In this document: piece after piece, positions 1 to 12,790 of the stretch | Layout of the letters: every line of letters begins with the position of its first letter | Position numbering within the stretch: the stretch's first letter is position 1 | From: Prorocentrum cordatum | Lineage: Eukaryota; Sar; Dinophyceae; Prorocentrales; Prorocentraceae | NCBI GenBank assembly: GCA_963575745.1 | Contig: CAUYUJ010000769.1 | Span: 106,001 to 170,000, forward strand | DNA: 64,000 bases | Reading direction: 5' to 3' | Notes under the pieces: generated by a model | What the model was told of the DNA's origin: nothing | Database searches by the model: none | What the model saw: only the letters and a program-made list of their open reading frames with translations | Translations under genes and position numbers: made by a program

Positions 1-492
1 GACTCAAACCACGAGGAACGCTTTCTCTCCCTCCTCCTCCGCCTCGTCCTTCTCCCGCTCCCACCACAAGGAAGATGTACGAGGAGGCGGGAAGAAGGAG
101 GAACAAGGGAGATATGCGGGGGCAGGCGGAAACACGCCTGAAAAACACGACTGTCGGCATGCTTCGCAAAAGTTGCTGTTTTGAGATGAGCTGGTGGGGA
201 TACGCGAAGCGTAATTTTTTTCCAAATTGTGCTAGCATGTTTTCCCGCATCGCCCGAAACTGAATAGGCTACCGTAGACGTTTCCGCATGACAATTTGAA
301 ACCGCAAAGGTTGCAAACCGAACATGTGGTCCGAAAAAAATAGCTCTCAACCGCGCGTTTGCCGGTTTTCCGCCTCGCGACAACAATACTTTCCGATTTT
401 GTAGTAATATATCTTTGAAGTATGCTACGGACATTTTGTGCCTTATCGACCCTTCGGGATATCATAAATACGATTTATTATCGAAAATTATT

Positions 493-625
493 ATTTTCTG
501 GCTGGCCCGGTGAGCAGATACGTTTTTTTCGGGTAAATATTTCGTTTTTTTTTTTTGGTGATATTTTCTGGCTGGCCCGGTGAGCAGATACGGTTTTTTC
601 GGGTACACATTTTTTTTGTGATACA
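493..625. repeat. 70-bp tandem duplication, two units
   Basis: A segment starting ATTTTCTGGCTGGCCCGG occurs at 493 and again at 563. Both units carry GTGAGCAGATACG followed by a T-run and CGGGTA. The second unit has a few changes. It lies in AT-rich DNA (about 1-1,500) in which I see no gene. Confidence 0.85.
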
Positions 626-1504
626 ATTTTCAAACAAATTGATTTGGTGATGTAGTATTTTGGGTCGTTTGACCCGGTAATCCAACTGATTTAAACCATC
701 TAAAATTTTGTAATATGATGATTTAGTTTTTTCTCGCCAATTAAACCAATAATGCTGCTGAGTTACGTGATCCATTTGATTTCGTGACCGATCCGGCATT
801 TATGTGTGATTCAAGTTGTCCGTTCAAGCAAGCTTGGTGATCCGGCTGCTTTAATTAAATTTGTTGAGTGAATTAAGCAGAAAATTTGGAAATGGCAGGC
901 GAATTCGAAGAGAGAGAAACAAATTGAGGGAACTAACAACAAAACAATCTGAACCCGTGACCCCTGTGCGGAATTTCAAAACGGAAGAGAAAAAAGAAAA
1001 GAAAATGAACAATTCCGTCGCGTAATATTTGTTTGCATGCGCATCAACAGAATACCGCGTGTAATGCATTGCCCAGTGTACGCGCGCAAACGCAATAATG
1101 CGCATAATATTAATGTAATGCTGAATTACGTCCAACATATTTTTGTCGTGAACTCGTCATGCGCAATGGCGCGATAATAGAATGTTTTTAAACATGCTTT
1201 TAAACAGCAATCTGACCGCAATATCGAAATCTCCAGATATAATTGTTTCCCATGGTTTGGTGAAAGAATATGCTCAATCAACATCCTAGATCCAATGTAA
1301 TCAAGCTCATTTGCGCCGCCCATATGTATACTACATATTGGCCATTCCGATCTGCCGTAATAGAGTGTACGCTGTAGTACACCACGCCGTAAAGTTTGTT
1401 GGTTTCAAGGTGTTATTTTCCATTGCTTCGGCAACCCTTATTTTTCCTTCTTGACGGACCGCGCGAGAAATGAGAGGCCCAAAAAACGGGCATCTTTACC
1501 ACGC
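626..1504. other. AT-rich intergenic DNA, no gene recognised
   Basis: Short open frames exist on both strands but none shows a recognisable domain or sustained codon bias. The stretch is clearly less GC-rich than the retroelement coding regions later in the window. Confidence 0.5.
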
Positions 1505-2125
1505 CCATCATGCACATCGGCGCGGTCAAGGTCCAACAACATAACTGATGTCTGAAATGCGGTGGCGTCCTTCACGCAAGTCGACAGAATCAGGGTCCAA
1601 CGCGTAGGATTTGCAACACTTCCGAATTCGGTGGCGTCTTCACGCAGATCGGCGGGGTCAGGGTCCAAAAACACATCGGATTTGCAACAATTCCGATATT
1701 CGGTGGCAAGCCTCACGCAAATCGGCACGGTCAAGAACACAAAGGATTTGCCACATTTCCGGATTCGGTGGCACGCCTCACGCAGATCGGTGGGATCAAC
1801 CTCAGAAAAAAAAAAACATATAGGATTTGCAACATTTCTGCAATTCTGTTGCACCCCTCACACAAATCGGCGGGGTCAGGGTTAAAAAACACAAGGGGTT
1901 TGCTATATATTTCGGAAGTTCGGTGGCACCTCACGCAGATCGGTGGGGTCAGGGTCCGAAAACACATGAGATTTGCAAAATTTCTAAAATTCGGCTGCAC
2001 CTGTCACCGGATCGGTGGAGTCAGAGTCCAAAAACACAAGAGGTCTGCAGAATTTTTGACGTTCGGGGGCACCCCTCACGCAAATCGGCGGGGTCAACGT
2101 CAAAAACAAACAAGTCCCGACATTG
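1505..2125. repeat. Tandem array, about nine units of 65-80 bp
   Basis: Successive units share the core CACGCAGATCGGCGGGGTCA, then GGTCCAAAAACACA, GGATTTGCAACATTTC and TTCGGTGGCAC. Unit starts are near 1512, 1572, 1640, 1715, 1778, 1859, 1932, 2006 and 2078. Units differ by substitutions and small indels, so the array is old. Open frames across it (for example 1438-1854 minus, 1768-2184 plus) are repeat translations, not genes. Confidence 0.88.
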
Positions 2126-2226
2126 GTTCACGGCGAAGCCAAAGCCTCATGACTTCGCCCTTCCATGGCACATTCTCCGAGTGAACGGGCGGGTGGCAAG
2201 GGGCGAAGCCCTTGCGGATAATTATG
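2117..2226 (+). repeat. Dispersed repeat, copy 1 (see 26298)
   Basis: The segment begins CGACATTGGTTC, contains GCCTCATGACTT and ends CCCTTGCGGATAA. A diverged relative at 26298-26408 has the same order (CGACACTGCTTC, GCCTCATGATTT, CCCTTACGGATAA) in the same orientation. Confidence 0.6.
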
Positions 2227-3199
2227 GTTCCCATGTGAATAATTTGTCGCGTGGGGAAATTGAATAGGATAGCTTAGAGCGTCTCGGCAAACTTCATGGG
2301 CCCCGGCCCGAACAACTCCTCGTCAATCTGTGTGGTTTCATGTTGGAAAAAAACCAAACATATTACGGCCCCTTTCCTAAGAACATATTCGGGTTGGATG
2401 GGTATTCGGCAAAACCGCTAATGATATTTCCGTAACATGTAGAGAATACGACAAATTCCAAGATTGGTTCTGGCGCCCGCAGCAATTCCATCTCACCTTG
2501 TTGAATTTTTTTGTGCAAAACGATCATCGCCTTCACATGTGTGGGCGGATCTTAATGCCTCCAACGTACATATTTTTTGGAGCATCCGTCAGCAGACCCT
2601 CCAATGCAACTTGTTCAACCCATTTTCTCGCATGTGGAATGGTGGATTCGCGCCTTGGACACTACGCTTGCCAAGCCGTCGCCCACGCTGGGGCCCAAAA
2701 TCTATAAGTTCCGCCACATGGAAATCTCTCGCAAAATCCGGCTGCATCCGACTAGTGGAAACCGATGCGTCCAAGCTACAGGAAAGGTCTTGCAATGTAT
2801 GCGAATCAAGCCGCGTAGTTTCCTGCGTGTGGCCAATGATATCGGAAATTTCGTTGTTAACGCGGATGTCATTAACTATAAAGTCGCTCGGTGAGCTGCC
2901 CGTAAGAAAGTCAATCTTTGAGAAGCGCTGCCCCGGCGGGTCTCGCCGCTGCCCCTCCTGGGTGCGCCGCCCCTGCGAGCCCCCCTGCAGCCCCGCCTTG
3001 AGGCGATTCCCCGCCCGGATTTTCCGCAGCGCTTTCAGGAGCCACGTCGAACTCGATGGTCTGTGTTGGCTTGTCAGGTGACACCAGAATCCCCCCAATA
3101 TGGGAACGATTAACTACTTTGTCGGCTGCCCCGTTGAAGAAATAGGGCCCCGCCAACCAAGGGGGACTCAGGACTTTTCCGCGGCGCCCACCACGCACC
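2227..3199. other. Unassigned region, no convincing gene
   Basis: Overlapping frames of 170-205 codons on both strands (2464-3081 plus, 2589-3098 minus) show no recognisable domain. Either could be chance in GC-rich DNA next to the ACT array. Confidence 0.4.
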
Positions 3200-3516
3200 G
3201 ACGACGACAGCTACGACCGCGACTGCGGCTACGACGACGACGACGTCGACGTCGCCTACTACTACGACTACTACTACAAGTACTACTAGTACTACTATTA
3301 CTACTATTACTACTATTACTACGAGTACTACCACTTCTACTAATACCACTGCTACTACCGCTACAACCACCTCTACTACTACTATTACTACTACTATTAC
3401 TACTACTACTACCACTACTACTACTACCACTTCCTACTACTTCTGCTAATACTACTACTACTACTACTACTACTAGAATTACTACTACTACAACTACAAC
3501 TACGACTACGACTACG

Positions 3517-3547
<31 letters not shown>

Positions 3548-4083
3548 CTATTATTCCACTACCACTGCTGATACTACGACTCAAAGACTAGTACTGCTAC
3601 TACGACTACGACAACGACTACCACTACCACTACCACTACAACTACTGCTACTACGACTACTACTACTACTACTACGACTACTACTACGAATACTACTACT
3701 ACTACTACTACTCTTACTCTTGCTCTACTACTACTACTACTACTACGACTACGACTACTACTACTACTACTACTACGACTACGGATACGACTACTACTAC
3801 TACTACTACTACTACTACGACTACTACTACTACTACGACTACTACTACGGCTACTACTGCTACCATTGCTACTACTACTACTACTGCTACTACAACAACA
3901 ACAACAACTACTACTACTACTACTACTACCTACTAACGCTGCTACTACTACTACTACCACTACTACTACTACTACTACCACTACTACTACTACTACTACT
4001 ACTGCTGCTGCTACTACTACTACTACTACTCTTACTCTTACTCTTACTCTTACTCTTACTCTTACTCTACTACTACTACTACA

Positions 4084-4115
<32 letters not shown>

Positions 4116-4388
4116 GACTACGGATACGACGACTACTACTACTACTACTACTACGGATACGACGACGACTACTACTACTACTACGACTACTACTACGGCT
4201 ACTACTGCTACCATTGCTACTACTACTACTACTACTACGACTACTACTACTACTGCTACTACAACAACTACTACTACTACTACTACTACGATTTCTACTA
4301 CAACGACTAATACTAGTACTACTACTACCACTACTACTACTACTACGACTACTACGACTACTACTACTACTACTACTACTACTAAAAA

Positions 4389-4430
<42 letters not shown>

Positions 4431-4482
4431 CCTGGCCACGACCACGACCACGACTACGACTACGACTACGACTACTACTACG

Positions 4483-4538
<56 letters not shown>

Positions 4539-4567
4539 GACTACTATCATTTCTACTTCTACTACTG
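3200..4567. repeat. ACT/CTA trinucleotide array, about 1.37 kb
   Basis: This is a nearly continuous (ACT)n/(CTA)n tract with scattered ACG, GCT and CTT variants and a short (CTCTTA)n block near 4030-4068. Long homopolymer-like frames (Tyr-rich, Leu-rich, Thr-rich on plus; Ser-rich, Val-rich on minus) come from reading the repeat in each frame and are not proteins. Confidence 0.97.
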
Positions 4568-5154
4568 CGGCTGAGGAGGGGGAAGAGGAGGAGCACATTT
4601 TAGGACGAGATCAGAGAAAGAAGGGGGGAACCCAAACAACCATCTTTCGGCTGGGCCTGAACGAAGCAGGAAATCAAACCGCAGTCGTCCTCGCTGTGGT
4701 CGCACTTGGTCGCATTCTGCGCGATGGCGTGGCCGCGTAGCAACCTGGCCGCGCCGTCGACGTCACTGACCACGGGCGTCAGCCTCGCCCTGCGCGTGAT
4801 CTCTGCGACTACGTGCCCCTCGCGGACTTCATGCCAATCCTCGTCGACTGTCTCCGAAGTCGGCGAGAGGGAGACCCTATTCGCCTGGCAGCCTTGCTCC
4901 CGTCTCGAAGAGTCGTATGGAACGCCGCCACTCGCTCTCGCCTTCCCTGCGCGCTGGCATAGCAGGCGCCCGGGAGGATACCCTCCTCGTGCCCGCCGCG
5001 CCCGGCGCCGAACACGCTGGCTCAAAAAGCAATGTTAGCGCCCAGCTGAGATTCTGAAGCGGTCGGGCGCCTGAGCCGACATGGCCAGAGACGTCGGGCG
5101 AGGAACCACATGCACTTTCGTGCTGGCGCACGGGGGCAACTTCATCTACTCCAG
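4568..5154. other. Complex sequence after the ACT array; possible relic frame
   Basis: A 141-codon minus-strand frame (4600-5025) gives non-repetitive protein sequence, but I cannot match it to a family. The opposite strand also has a 110-codon frame. No gene is called. Confidence 0.3.
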
Positions 5155-5760
5155 ATTTCACAATACAAGGGGGGTGGTCTGATTTGGGATGGGGTCAGAT
5201 TTGAGTTGTCTTGGAGGGTTCCAGTGGGTCTGGGCAAAAAGCCGCCTATCATGGCTTGTTTGGGGGGGGTCTGGAATTGCCCGTCTGTGAGGGTTCTGAC
5301 CCCCTCCCTTTCATGGCGAAATCTGGAGTACGTTTAAACACCTTGTCGTGCTCGCCATGCGGACGACGGCAGGTCCCGACCGGTCGGAAAGGCTTGGTTT
5401 TGGTTGTCCTTGCTGGGGCATATCACATGTTCGTTGTCCTCTGGGCCGTCGTCGTTTGGAACCCATGGGTATCGTTCCAAAGCAACGTGTCGTTGACGAA
5501 AGCTCAAGCCTGCGATTTAATACTACTTTACGAATAACGCCTACTCCGGATCTCATAATCAAGGGGGGTACTTTTGGGCGGGGTCTAACGGGCCTCGTCA
5601 CACAAGATTTCGGGGGTCTCGATTTTGGAGCCTCACTTGCCTCCCAAGGAGGAGGTCTACTTCGGGTTGTCATGCAAATCGTTTGGGGGGGGTCTACAAT
5701 TTGTCGACATCTGATGATGACTTTTGGGGGGGGGTCCAGCTCCACGCCAGTCGCCAGCTC
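5155..5760. repeat. Degenerate G-run repeat, left block
   Basis: Runs of 5-8 G followed by TCT or TCC recur at irregular intervals, for example GGGGGGGTCTACAATTTG near 5685 and GGGGGGGGTCTGGAATTG near 5267. The same motif resumes at 7185-7350, beyond three trinucleotide arrays. Confidence 0.6.
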
Positions 5761-5761
5761 C

Positions 5762-5990
5762 CTAACGACGACGCCGACGTCGACGTCGACGCCGAGGACA
5801 CCAAAGCAGACGATGACGAAGAGAACGAAGAGGACGACGACGAAGACGACGAGTCCGACTACCGCGACGACGACGACGATCACGCCGTTGACGACGAAGA
5901 GAACGACCACGATAGCAAACGACGACGACACAAACGACCCCGAAAACCACGACGAACCCGACGACGGCAAGAAAAATAACGAGGACGACG
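5762..5990. repeat. GAC/ACG-rich trinucleotide array
   Basis: Imperfect (GAC)n with GAA and GAG interruptions. It reads as acidic or Arg-rich protein in different frames, so the local frames are repeat artefacts. Confidence 0.9.
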
Positions 5991-6319
5991 ACGACCCCGA
6001 CGACAACGTTGAAGACGGGGACACCGACAACAAGGACGCCGACCTAAGCGCGCGGACGCGTCGACACAATTTCCAAATCCACACTTGACATGAAAGAAAA
6101 GCTTCCGACAACCATAGGATTACAACTTCAGCGCGGAGAAGAAAAACGCGACGACGGGTCCACGCAAATTCTGCTCCCACAACTGGCATGAGGAAAACAT
6201 AACATCGCAAACACACACACACACCATGAAACGCATTTTCAGACCGACGCAAAAGAAAGAAACCGCACTGGCGCACCCACACAAACTCCAATTCCACATC
6301 TGTCATGAAGGACAACACG

Positions 6320-6700
6320 TTCAAATAGTGATCATCACCACCACGATCATCACCGTTGTCGTCATCAGCATCGTCATCATCATGCAGGTGGTCTTTAGGA
6401 CCCTGATCATCATCAATATCATCACCATCAAGCTCATCAACACCACCACCGATGATTATGCTGACGAAGATATGACGAAGACGATGACGACGAGCATGGT
6501 GATTATGGTTATGCTGATGCTTATGGTGGCGAGGATGGGTGACTATGGTGATGCTGATTATGGTTATGATGGCGATACCGTTGACGATGGTAACGATGGT
6601 GATGTGGATGCTGATGATGACCATGTGGAGGACGCCGTAAGTGATGCTGATGGCGATGATGATGCCGTTAATGATCATCATCACGATCATGCTGATACCG
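6320..6700. repeat. ATC/GAT trinucleotide array with internal strand switch
   Basis: ATC-rich up to about 6450, then GAT/ATG-rich to about 6700, so the same trinucleotide class appears in both orientations side by side and could form an imperfect fold-back. Confidence 0.85.
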
Positions 6701-6714
6701 CATTACATTACACT

Positions 6715-7184
6715 GCCGGCGCCGTCGTCGGCGTCGTCGTCGCCCTCCTCGTCGTCGTCCTCGTCGCTGGTGTCGTCGTCGTACTATGTCGGTGCTGCCT
6801 TTGTCATCCTCGACGTCGTTGGTGCCATCGCCGTCGCTGACGTGTGCGTCATCGTCTGCGTCATCGTCTCACTCACTGTCGTTGTCAGTGTCGCTGTCGT
6901 AGTCGTCGATGCCGTCGTCGGCGTTACCGTCGTCATCGGTGCTATCGGTGTCGCCGTCGTCGTCGACATCATCGTCGTCGTCGCTGCACTCGCCGCCGTC
7001 CTCACCGATGTCGTCAGCGTCGTCATCGTCAGCGTCGTCGTCGTCGGCGTCGTCGTCGGTGTTATCGTCGTCGTCGTCGGTGTTGTCGTCACCGTCGTCG
7101 TCGCCGTCGTCATCGTCGCCGTCGTCGTCTTCATTGTAGTCGTGGTCGGCGTCGATGTCGTCATCGGCGCCATCATCATCATCA
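6715..7184. repeat. GTC/CGTC trinucleotide array
   Basis: Long imperfect (GTC)n tract with few interruptions; Val-rich and Ser-rich frames come from it. Confidence 0.93.
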
Positions 7185-7350
7185 AATCTGGGGGGGGTCC
7201 AACAATTTATGCCTCAACGCTTCTCTGTGGGGGGGTCTAGATCGAAACGTCAAACGATGCTTCTGGGGGGTCTGGATTTTGGTGCGGTTGCGCTGCTCTA
7301 AGGGGGGGAGGTCCAAAACGAACCGTCAAACACTTTTTTGACCCCCCCCC
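7185..7350. repeat. Degenerate G-run repeat, right block
   Basis: Contains GGGGGGGGTCCAACAATT, GGGGGGGTCTAG and GGGGGGTCTGGATTTTGG, matching the block at 5155-5760. Confidence 0.6.
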
Positions 7351-9167
7351 ACTATTGTGAGATCCGGAATGTTGGTTTTGGTTTACCGCTTGACTGGATC
7401 CTCAGACGCAGTCCGGGGGAAACGAAACACACGCGCATCACGCGGTCCTGGGCGCTCCAACGTTATTCGTGACGATTCTAGAACCTCACGAGTAAAAGGG
7501 AGCGCGGAGAGAAAATCAGAGAAGAGACCTCGACAGCAAAAATACAACTTCAGCCCTCATCAGGCCGTGCCTCAATACAGCCCCCATGCTTCGGCTAAGC
7601 AGGACCTCGACTGGTCAGGGGCGTACCGACAAGGGGTACTAACAACAACACGTCGTAGCCGCTGTGCTTCGACTGGCCAAAAACCACACTTACCAAGAAC
7701 GTGCCGACACGGGATACTTACCATAACATGCCGGTCTGGATCGCAGCGGGAATCGTTGTAGTGCAAGAGTCGTCGTAGTACCAGAGTCGTTTCCCAAACA
7801 ACGTTTGACTACGGTTGTCGGAGAGCAAGGACTGCGGAGAAATAACCGATTGCAGCCAGTTTCCAATAGCGCCACATCTAGGGAATTCAAGTGCAAAAGC
7901 AGGCTCGACCAGATCATTGCCTTGATTGTACTGGGTAAGTCATACAAGCCACCGTCTGCGTCGCTGTCGTATGGTCGTCGTCTTCGTCGTCGGGGCGCCT
8001 GCGGCTTCTCGCAAACGTCGCAAGCGCTCGTCGCGACGGGCGCCGTCGCCATCGCCGTCGCAGTCTCCACCGTCCTTGTCGTCGTTTGCTGGCAAGCGGG
8101 TCGGTAGGGCGTCGCGCCGCGCTTCCCAGGCTTCTGACGTCGTGTTCTTGTTCGCAGCATGGCTCCCCGGAGGTCTGGGCTTCATCCTGAGCAATTCTTC
8201 GGCGGCCCTGGGGCCAGGCAAGGGCCCCTGGAGGCCGAAAATTGTCAAAACCTGTCGCCGTGAGTTCTTCCACGAGACGAGGGCGTCCAGGAACGCGCTG
8301 GCCAAGCCGGCAGGGAACCGCGACGTCATGCCGAGGGCGTGCCAGCGACGCGACCCGCCCGGAGAACCCACGGACGGCCACGAACACATCACTGACATCA
8401 CAATCCGGCGGGCCGTCACTGCTCTTTCGATTTGTCTGTCGCCTTGCCGCTAACAATGTCATCGCTGTCCTCCTGTGTCGTCCCGTGGCCAGCCCGCCCC
8501 ATAATCCTGACACCACCGTGATCTGTCTTACGCCTTGCCCCTTGCTCTTTCATCGCTGCCGTCCCTTCTCCCCCTCCTCGTCGCTCGTCTCGCGGCCAGC
8601 CCGCCTCAGAATTCGGACGCCGCCGGCGTGGACTCCGCTACTCGAGCCTTCTGCCTTTGTGTTCGATGCCTCGCGTATGACGCATAGCAGACCCCGCTTA
8701 CGGGCGCGCCACTCAGCCGGCCACGCCGCGACCGCTGTGCCTCCAGGGTCCAGAAAACTGGCGCCTCGTCAACTGTGTGTCAAAACAAAACGCGCTGGTT
8801 TTCTGTACCCTGCGCCCCCCACTGCTGTCGCTGTGGTCCGCTCTAGGAGGCGCGCTGGCGCAGACCTGCGTAAGCAGGTGCCTTACTGTAAAGCGCAGAA
8901 CAAAGTGGGGGGATAATTATGAAAACGACGAGCACGAAGACGAGGCAAGGTAGAAAGAGGGGTCTGGAGCATGATGGACGAGGGAAGAGTCATGAGGAGG
9001 CGAAGATGAGGATAAGCGTGGGCAGGGTCAACAGGGGACGCATAATAATAAGCGAGGAACGCAGTGGCCAAGAGAAGCAAAAGAGACCGAATGATAAGAC
9101 ATTGGCATGCGCATCAAGGACATCTCGAGCTCTGCCCCACACCATCCTGCATCTCTTCCTTCTGTTA
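7351..9167. other. GC-rich region without a recognisable gene
   Basis: Overlapping frames of 100-225 codons lie on both strands with no identifiable domain. A short dispersed segment (GGCCCTGGGGCC, then GGGCCCCTGGAGGCCGA) at 8197-8243 recurs in diverged form near 20215, 58985 and 63675. Confidence 0.4.
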
Positions 9168-9232
9168 CTCTTCATCCCTCCTCCTCCTCCTCCCCCCCTT
9201 TCCTCCTCCTCCTCTTCCTCCTCCTCCCCGGG
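9168..9232. repeat. TCC microsatellite
   Basis: (TCC)n with CCC interruptions. Confidence 0.9.
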
Positions 9233-9784
9233 GAAGAAGGTCGGAGGTGAAGATGGATGGGGGCCAGCGAGCAAGGTGGCCAGAATGGGGACGAATGAGG
9301 ACGATTCTCGAAAACGTTTCTTGTCTCAAACCTGGCAGCGGTCGCTCTTAGTGGTTTTGTGCGGCCTTGGCAAGCTTTGCTGGGTCGGCGATCAGGGGGG
9401 GGGCTCCTTCGAGACGCAAGGAACACTGCGTCGCCGCTGCAGATGGCATCGTCGGGGCGCGAATGCCACATCCCCACGCTGCTGCTACTGCTGCTGCTGC
9501 TGCTGCGAATCCTGGCACCTCAGATCCACTCGATGGGCTCGGCCCGGCCGCGGCGCCCTCAGAGACTCCCGACCTCTGGCGGGCGAGGCAGGCCCGAGCC
9601 GGGCCTGCCCGCCCGCGCCCGCTCGGGACAAGCCCTCGCGGACGCAGCGGGCGCCGCGGCCGTTCTCGAAACGCTCCCGGGAGCCCTGGCGCCCTCGCGA
9701 GCCAGCCGGGAGAGCAGGCCGGCGCCCCGGCCCTGGCTGCAGAGGTTGCCTCCGAGAGGTCGATCGATGCAACAGAAACGGCGC

Positions 9785-12700
9785 TAGGGAGGAGGAGGAG
9801 GAGGAGGAGGAGGAGGAGGGGGAGGAGGAGGAGGAGGAGGAGGAGGAGGAGGAGGAGGAGGAGGAGAAGGAGGAGGTTAGGTTAGGACAGCCCCGAGGGG
9901 AAGAGTCTCGCAAGACTAAAACAAACAATGGGGGGCAGTGGCACCCTTCGAAGAGGGATTTGTTACCCTGGAGGACAGAGCTCCCCACTCTCTGACCAGG
10001 GCCCGCGACGGGGTGCCACGACCCAAAACTACTCCTCAGCCTGGAGGGCCTCCTTGGCTCGCACTCGCTCAGCAAGGGCGGCCATCCGTCTCTCGTACTC
10101 AGGGACGGTGGGGGCACTCGAATGGGCCGAGGGAGCAGACGTACAGGCAAGAGTCTTAGACCGCGGCTTGGGAACCACAGACATTGCAGTGACCGCAGCA
10201 GCTCTATCAATCAATTGACGGACGCGACTACTGGGGCCCAGGCCTCGCGAGTACTTACTTAGTACCTCGCGTCCCTTCCTAGAGGGTCGTTGGCACTCCT
10301 TGTCAAGATTACGGGAGCACCTCCGGGCCCAGCAGCCGCAACGAACGCACAAAAACTTAAGCCTACTCAACTTGGCTTGCGATGGCTCTGGGGCTCTGGG
10401 GTGGATCTCGTGAGAGGCCACACCAACAATCAGGTGCCCCAGGGAGCGGCGGGCGACCTGACGAACGAAATCGGGGGCCCCAGAGCAACCCAGAGCCTCT
10501 TGGGGGGTACCCTCATGGGCGACCACCAGACAATGCTTGCACTGCATACCAAGCAATCCACTCTCCCACTCGTGCCACCCAGGAGCTGACTTTACAGAGC
10601 GGTGACGGGCGAAGGGCCTGACGCGCTTCGCTCGGGACTGGAAGGCTGGTAGCGCACTAGCTGCAAGTTTGACAAAATGCCTGGCGGTCTCTACTTCAGA
10701 CTCTAGGCGATTGGCTGCCTCGGGTCCGATGGGAGCGTGCATCTTAAGAGCCTCCTTGGCGTGGAGGTCAGCAGCACGGTTACCTTTCGCGGGCGCCCGC
10801 TCCACAAGCGGCAAATGATCTATCACGCCCTCGCTTCGATGCGCTTTGACATGCTGGATGGACCTGATGTGGCCGTGTCCACTGAGGGAACGGGCGAAGG
10901 CCGACACGCCAGCGAACACCTTGCTCGCACGAAGCTGTTCGTGCTCAGGAAGGAGGGCCTGACTTATTGCTGCTTTGCAATCGGCATGCATGTAGGAACT
11001 GCGATCAGCGATCTGGCAGGCGACAGCGATCGAGAAATTTTCGGCCATCGCGGGGGACTGCGGAAAACCTCCAGGCACAGTGCCACGCACTACCGAAAGG
11101 GTAGCCTCGGCCTGGGGGTCAAACAGAACTACCGCATACGCAACACGCTGAAAACAAGACAAAATCGGGTTGGTGCTGCTTCCGTCCACCGCGATATGTA
11201 GGTTATCGCTATGACCAACAAATTGCACAGACTTCTCGGGCTCCAGATCGGGAAAAGCCTCCCCAAGACCGTCCAGGACCATGGCCTCGGGGGCCCCTTT
11301 GACAAGCGGGATGTCCCCTGGGCGCACCGAGGCGACACCTTTCAAATGGGGTAAACTTCCAGGGTCCTCCCGAGCTTCGTCCAAGAAAGTCAAAGGCACT
11401 TCCGCCTCCTCGCGGGCCTGAACTACAGCTGGGAGCTGGCAACAAAAAAGCCGATGATGGGTGGTGTCAGGCTCACCGCATTCACATCGGCCAGCTCGAA
11501 GAGTGACATAACCATTGTCATGTGCAAGCTGTTCTGTCCACAAACAGTCGCAGGCAGAAGCTTGAACTACATATTTCTGGTACTTGTTATACTTAGTCTT
11601 GGACCTGAGGCAAGACCTGACCACGTCCAGGTTGGCCCTAAATCCTTCAGCAAACCCCCACTTCTCCCCAAGCGACTTCTCATGGGCAGCCTGGAACGCG
11701 GTGCTGAACATTTTACCTAGCATCGCAGGGGGGCATTGCGTGAGCTGGATGGTGATGCCATCCTGGTCGATCCACTTAGTGGCTGACACAGGCTTCCACC
11801 TTGCGCGAGCGAGGCAAAGCGGGATCCTGGAGATCGGTCCGCGAGTTTGGGCCCAGGACACATCCGACTGAACCTGGGAAAAAACGCGGTCCCACATACG
11901 TTCTAATTCAGTTAGGCCTACGAGTGCATCAGACGGGAAAGCCACAGCATGCCATATCATCTTAGACCACTGGAGTGCGGGTGCCATGGCCTCACGCGCC
12001 GCGGGCTCACCGTGCAAGGCCAGCTTGGCGCGCAAGCTCGCACCCCTCGTCGCGGGCGCCAGGTAGGACAAGGCCTGGCGACGGATGGCGAGCAGCTCCT
12101 GGTCGTCGACGCCGTTGACCTCGACCCCGTAGTGAGCTGCCATCTTGATTCCAGTGGTGTAGACTCTTCCGAGCCTCTCGTCGGACTTCTTCATGGACTT
12201 GAGCTTGGCCGCCTTGGCCAGGCGCTGGGAGGACTTCCTCAAACGCATCTTCCTCTTGCCAGCGGTGCGGGCTTGCGCCCGTCGCCGTCCGCAGGCGAAG
12301 TCCGTGCCCAGGTAGGCGACCGCTGGCTTGGACTTATCTTTGGCGAGGCCGAGCTTCGTGGCCACCTCCATGCCAAGGACGCTATCACTGGCCACGACGG
12401 CGACCTTATCAGTGAGAGTGGCCTGAAATCGTCTCGAAACTGCTTGGAACTGCGCACCCGCTTGGATCGCGACGCCTGCAACGATGTCTCGGTCATGGCC
12501 GCACACGTGGACCCCAGTGTCGTCAATGTAGCTCATGAAATCGATCGACGGGTTGCGGCGCACAAGCTGGTCGTACTCAGTGATCGTGAAGGCTCGAACC
12601 GCAACATCAGCAAATGCACAGCCTGCTGGTAGCCCGAAAGTGGCGAACAAGACTGTGCAACTGTGGTGCAGGCCCAGGCGAATGATACGCGGTGACTGCC

Positions 12701-12790
12701 ACGTGTTGAAAATTAACTTGAGAATCGGCATGGGCATGCCGCAGGCAAGGAGGCGACCGCGTAATACCTCCTCCGGCGCCCGGCGATGGC
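9785..12790 (-). mobile_element. Non-LTR (LINE-type) retrotransposon, 5'-truncated
   Basis: Read on the minus strand, the element enters inside its reverse transcriptase (about 12,790), runs through RNase H to a stop at 10,029, and ends next to a (TCC)n tract, which is (GGA)n at 9785-9870 on the plus strand. Loss of the 5' part is the usual outcome of incomplete target-primed reverse transcription. The (TCC)n could be its own 3' tail or a pre-existing target; the sequence does not decide. Confidence 0.8.
9789..9873. repeat. GGA microsatellite at the LINE 3' side
   Basis: (GGA)n, followed by GGTTAGGTTAGG. It adjoins the 3' end of the minus-strand LINE. Confidence 0.9.

Noticed and set aside
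3574-4596. 340-codon Ser-rich frame
   Set aside because: Translation of the ACT array.
5311-6690. 459-codon minus-strand frame
   Set aside because: It crosses the G-run repeat and the GAC and ATC arrays, so it is a chance product of low-complexity DNA.
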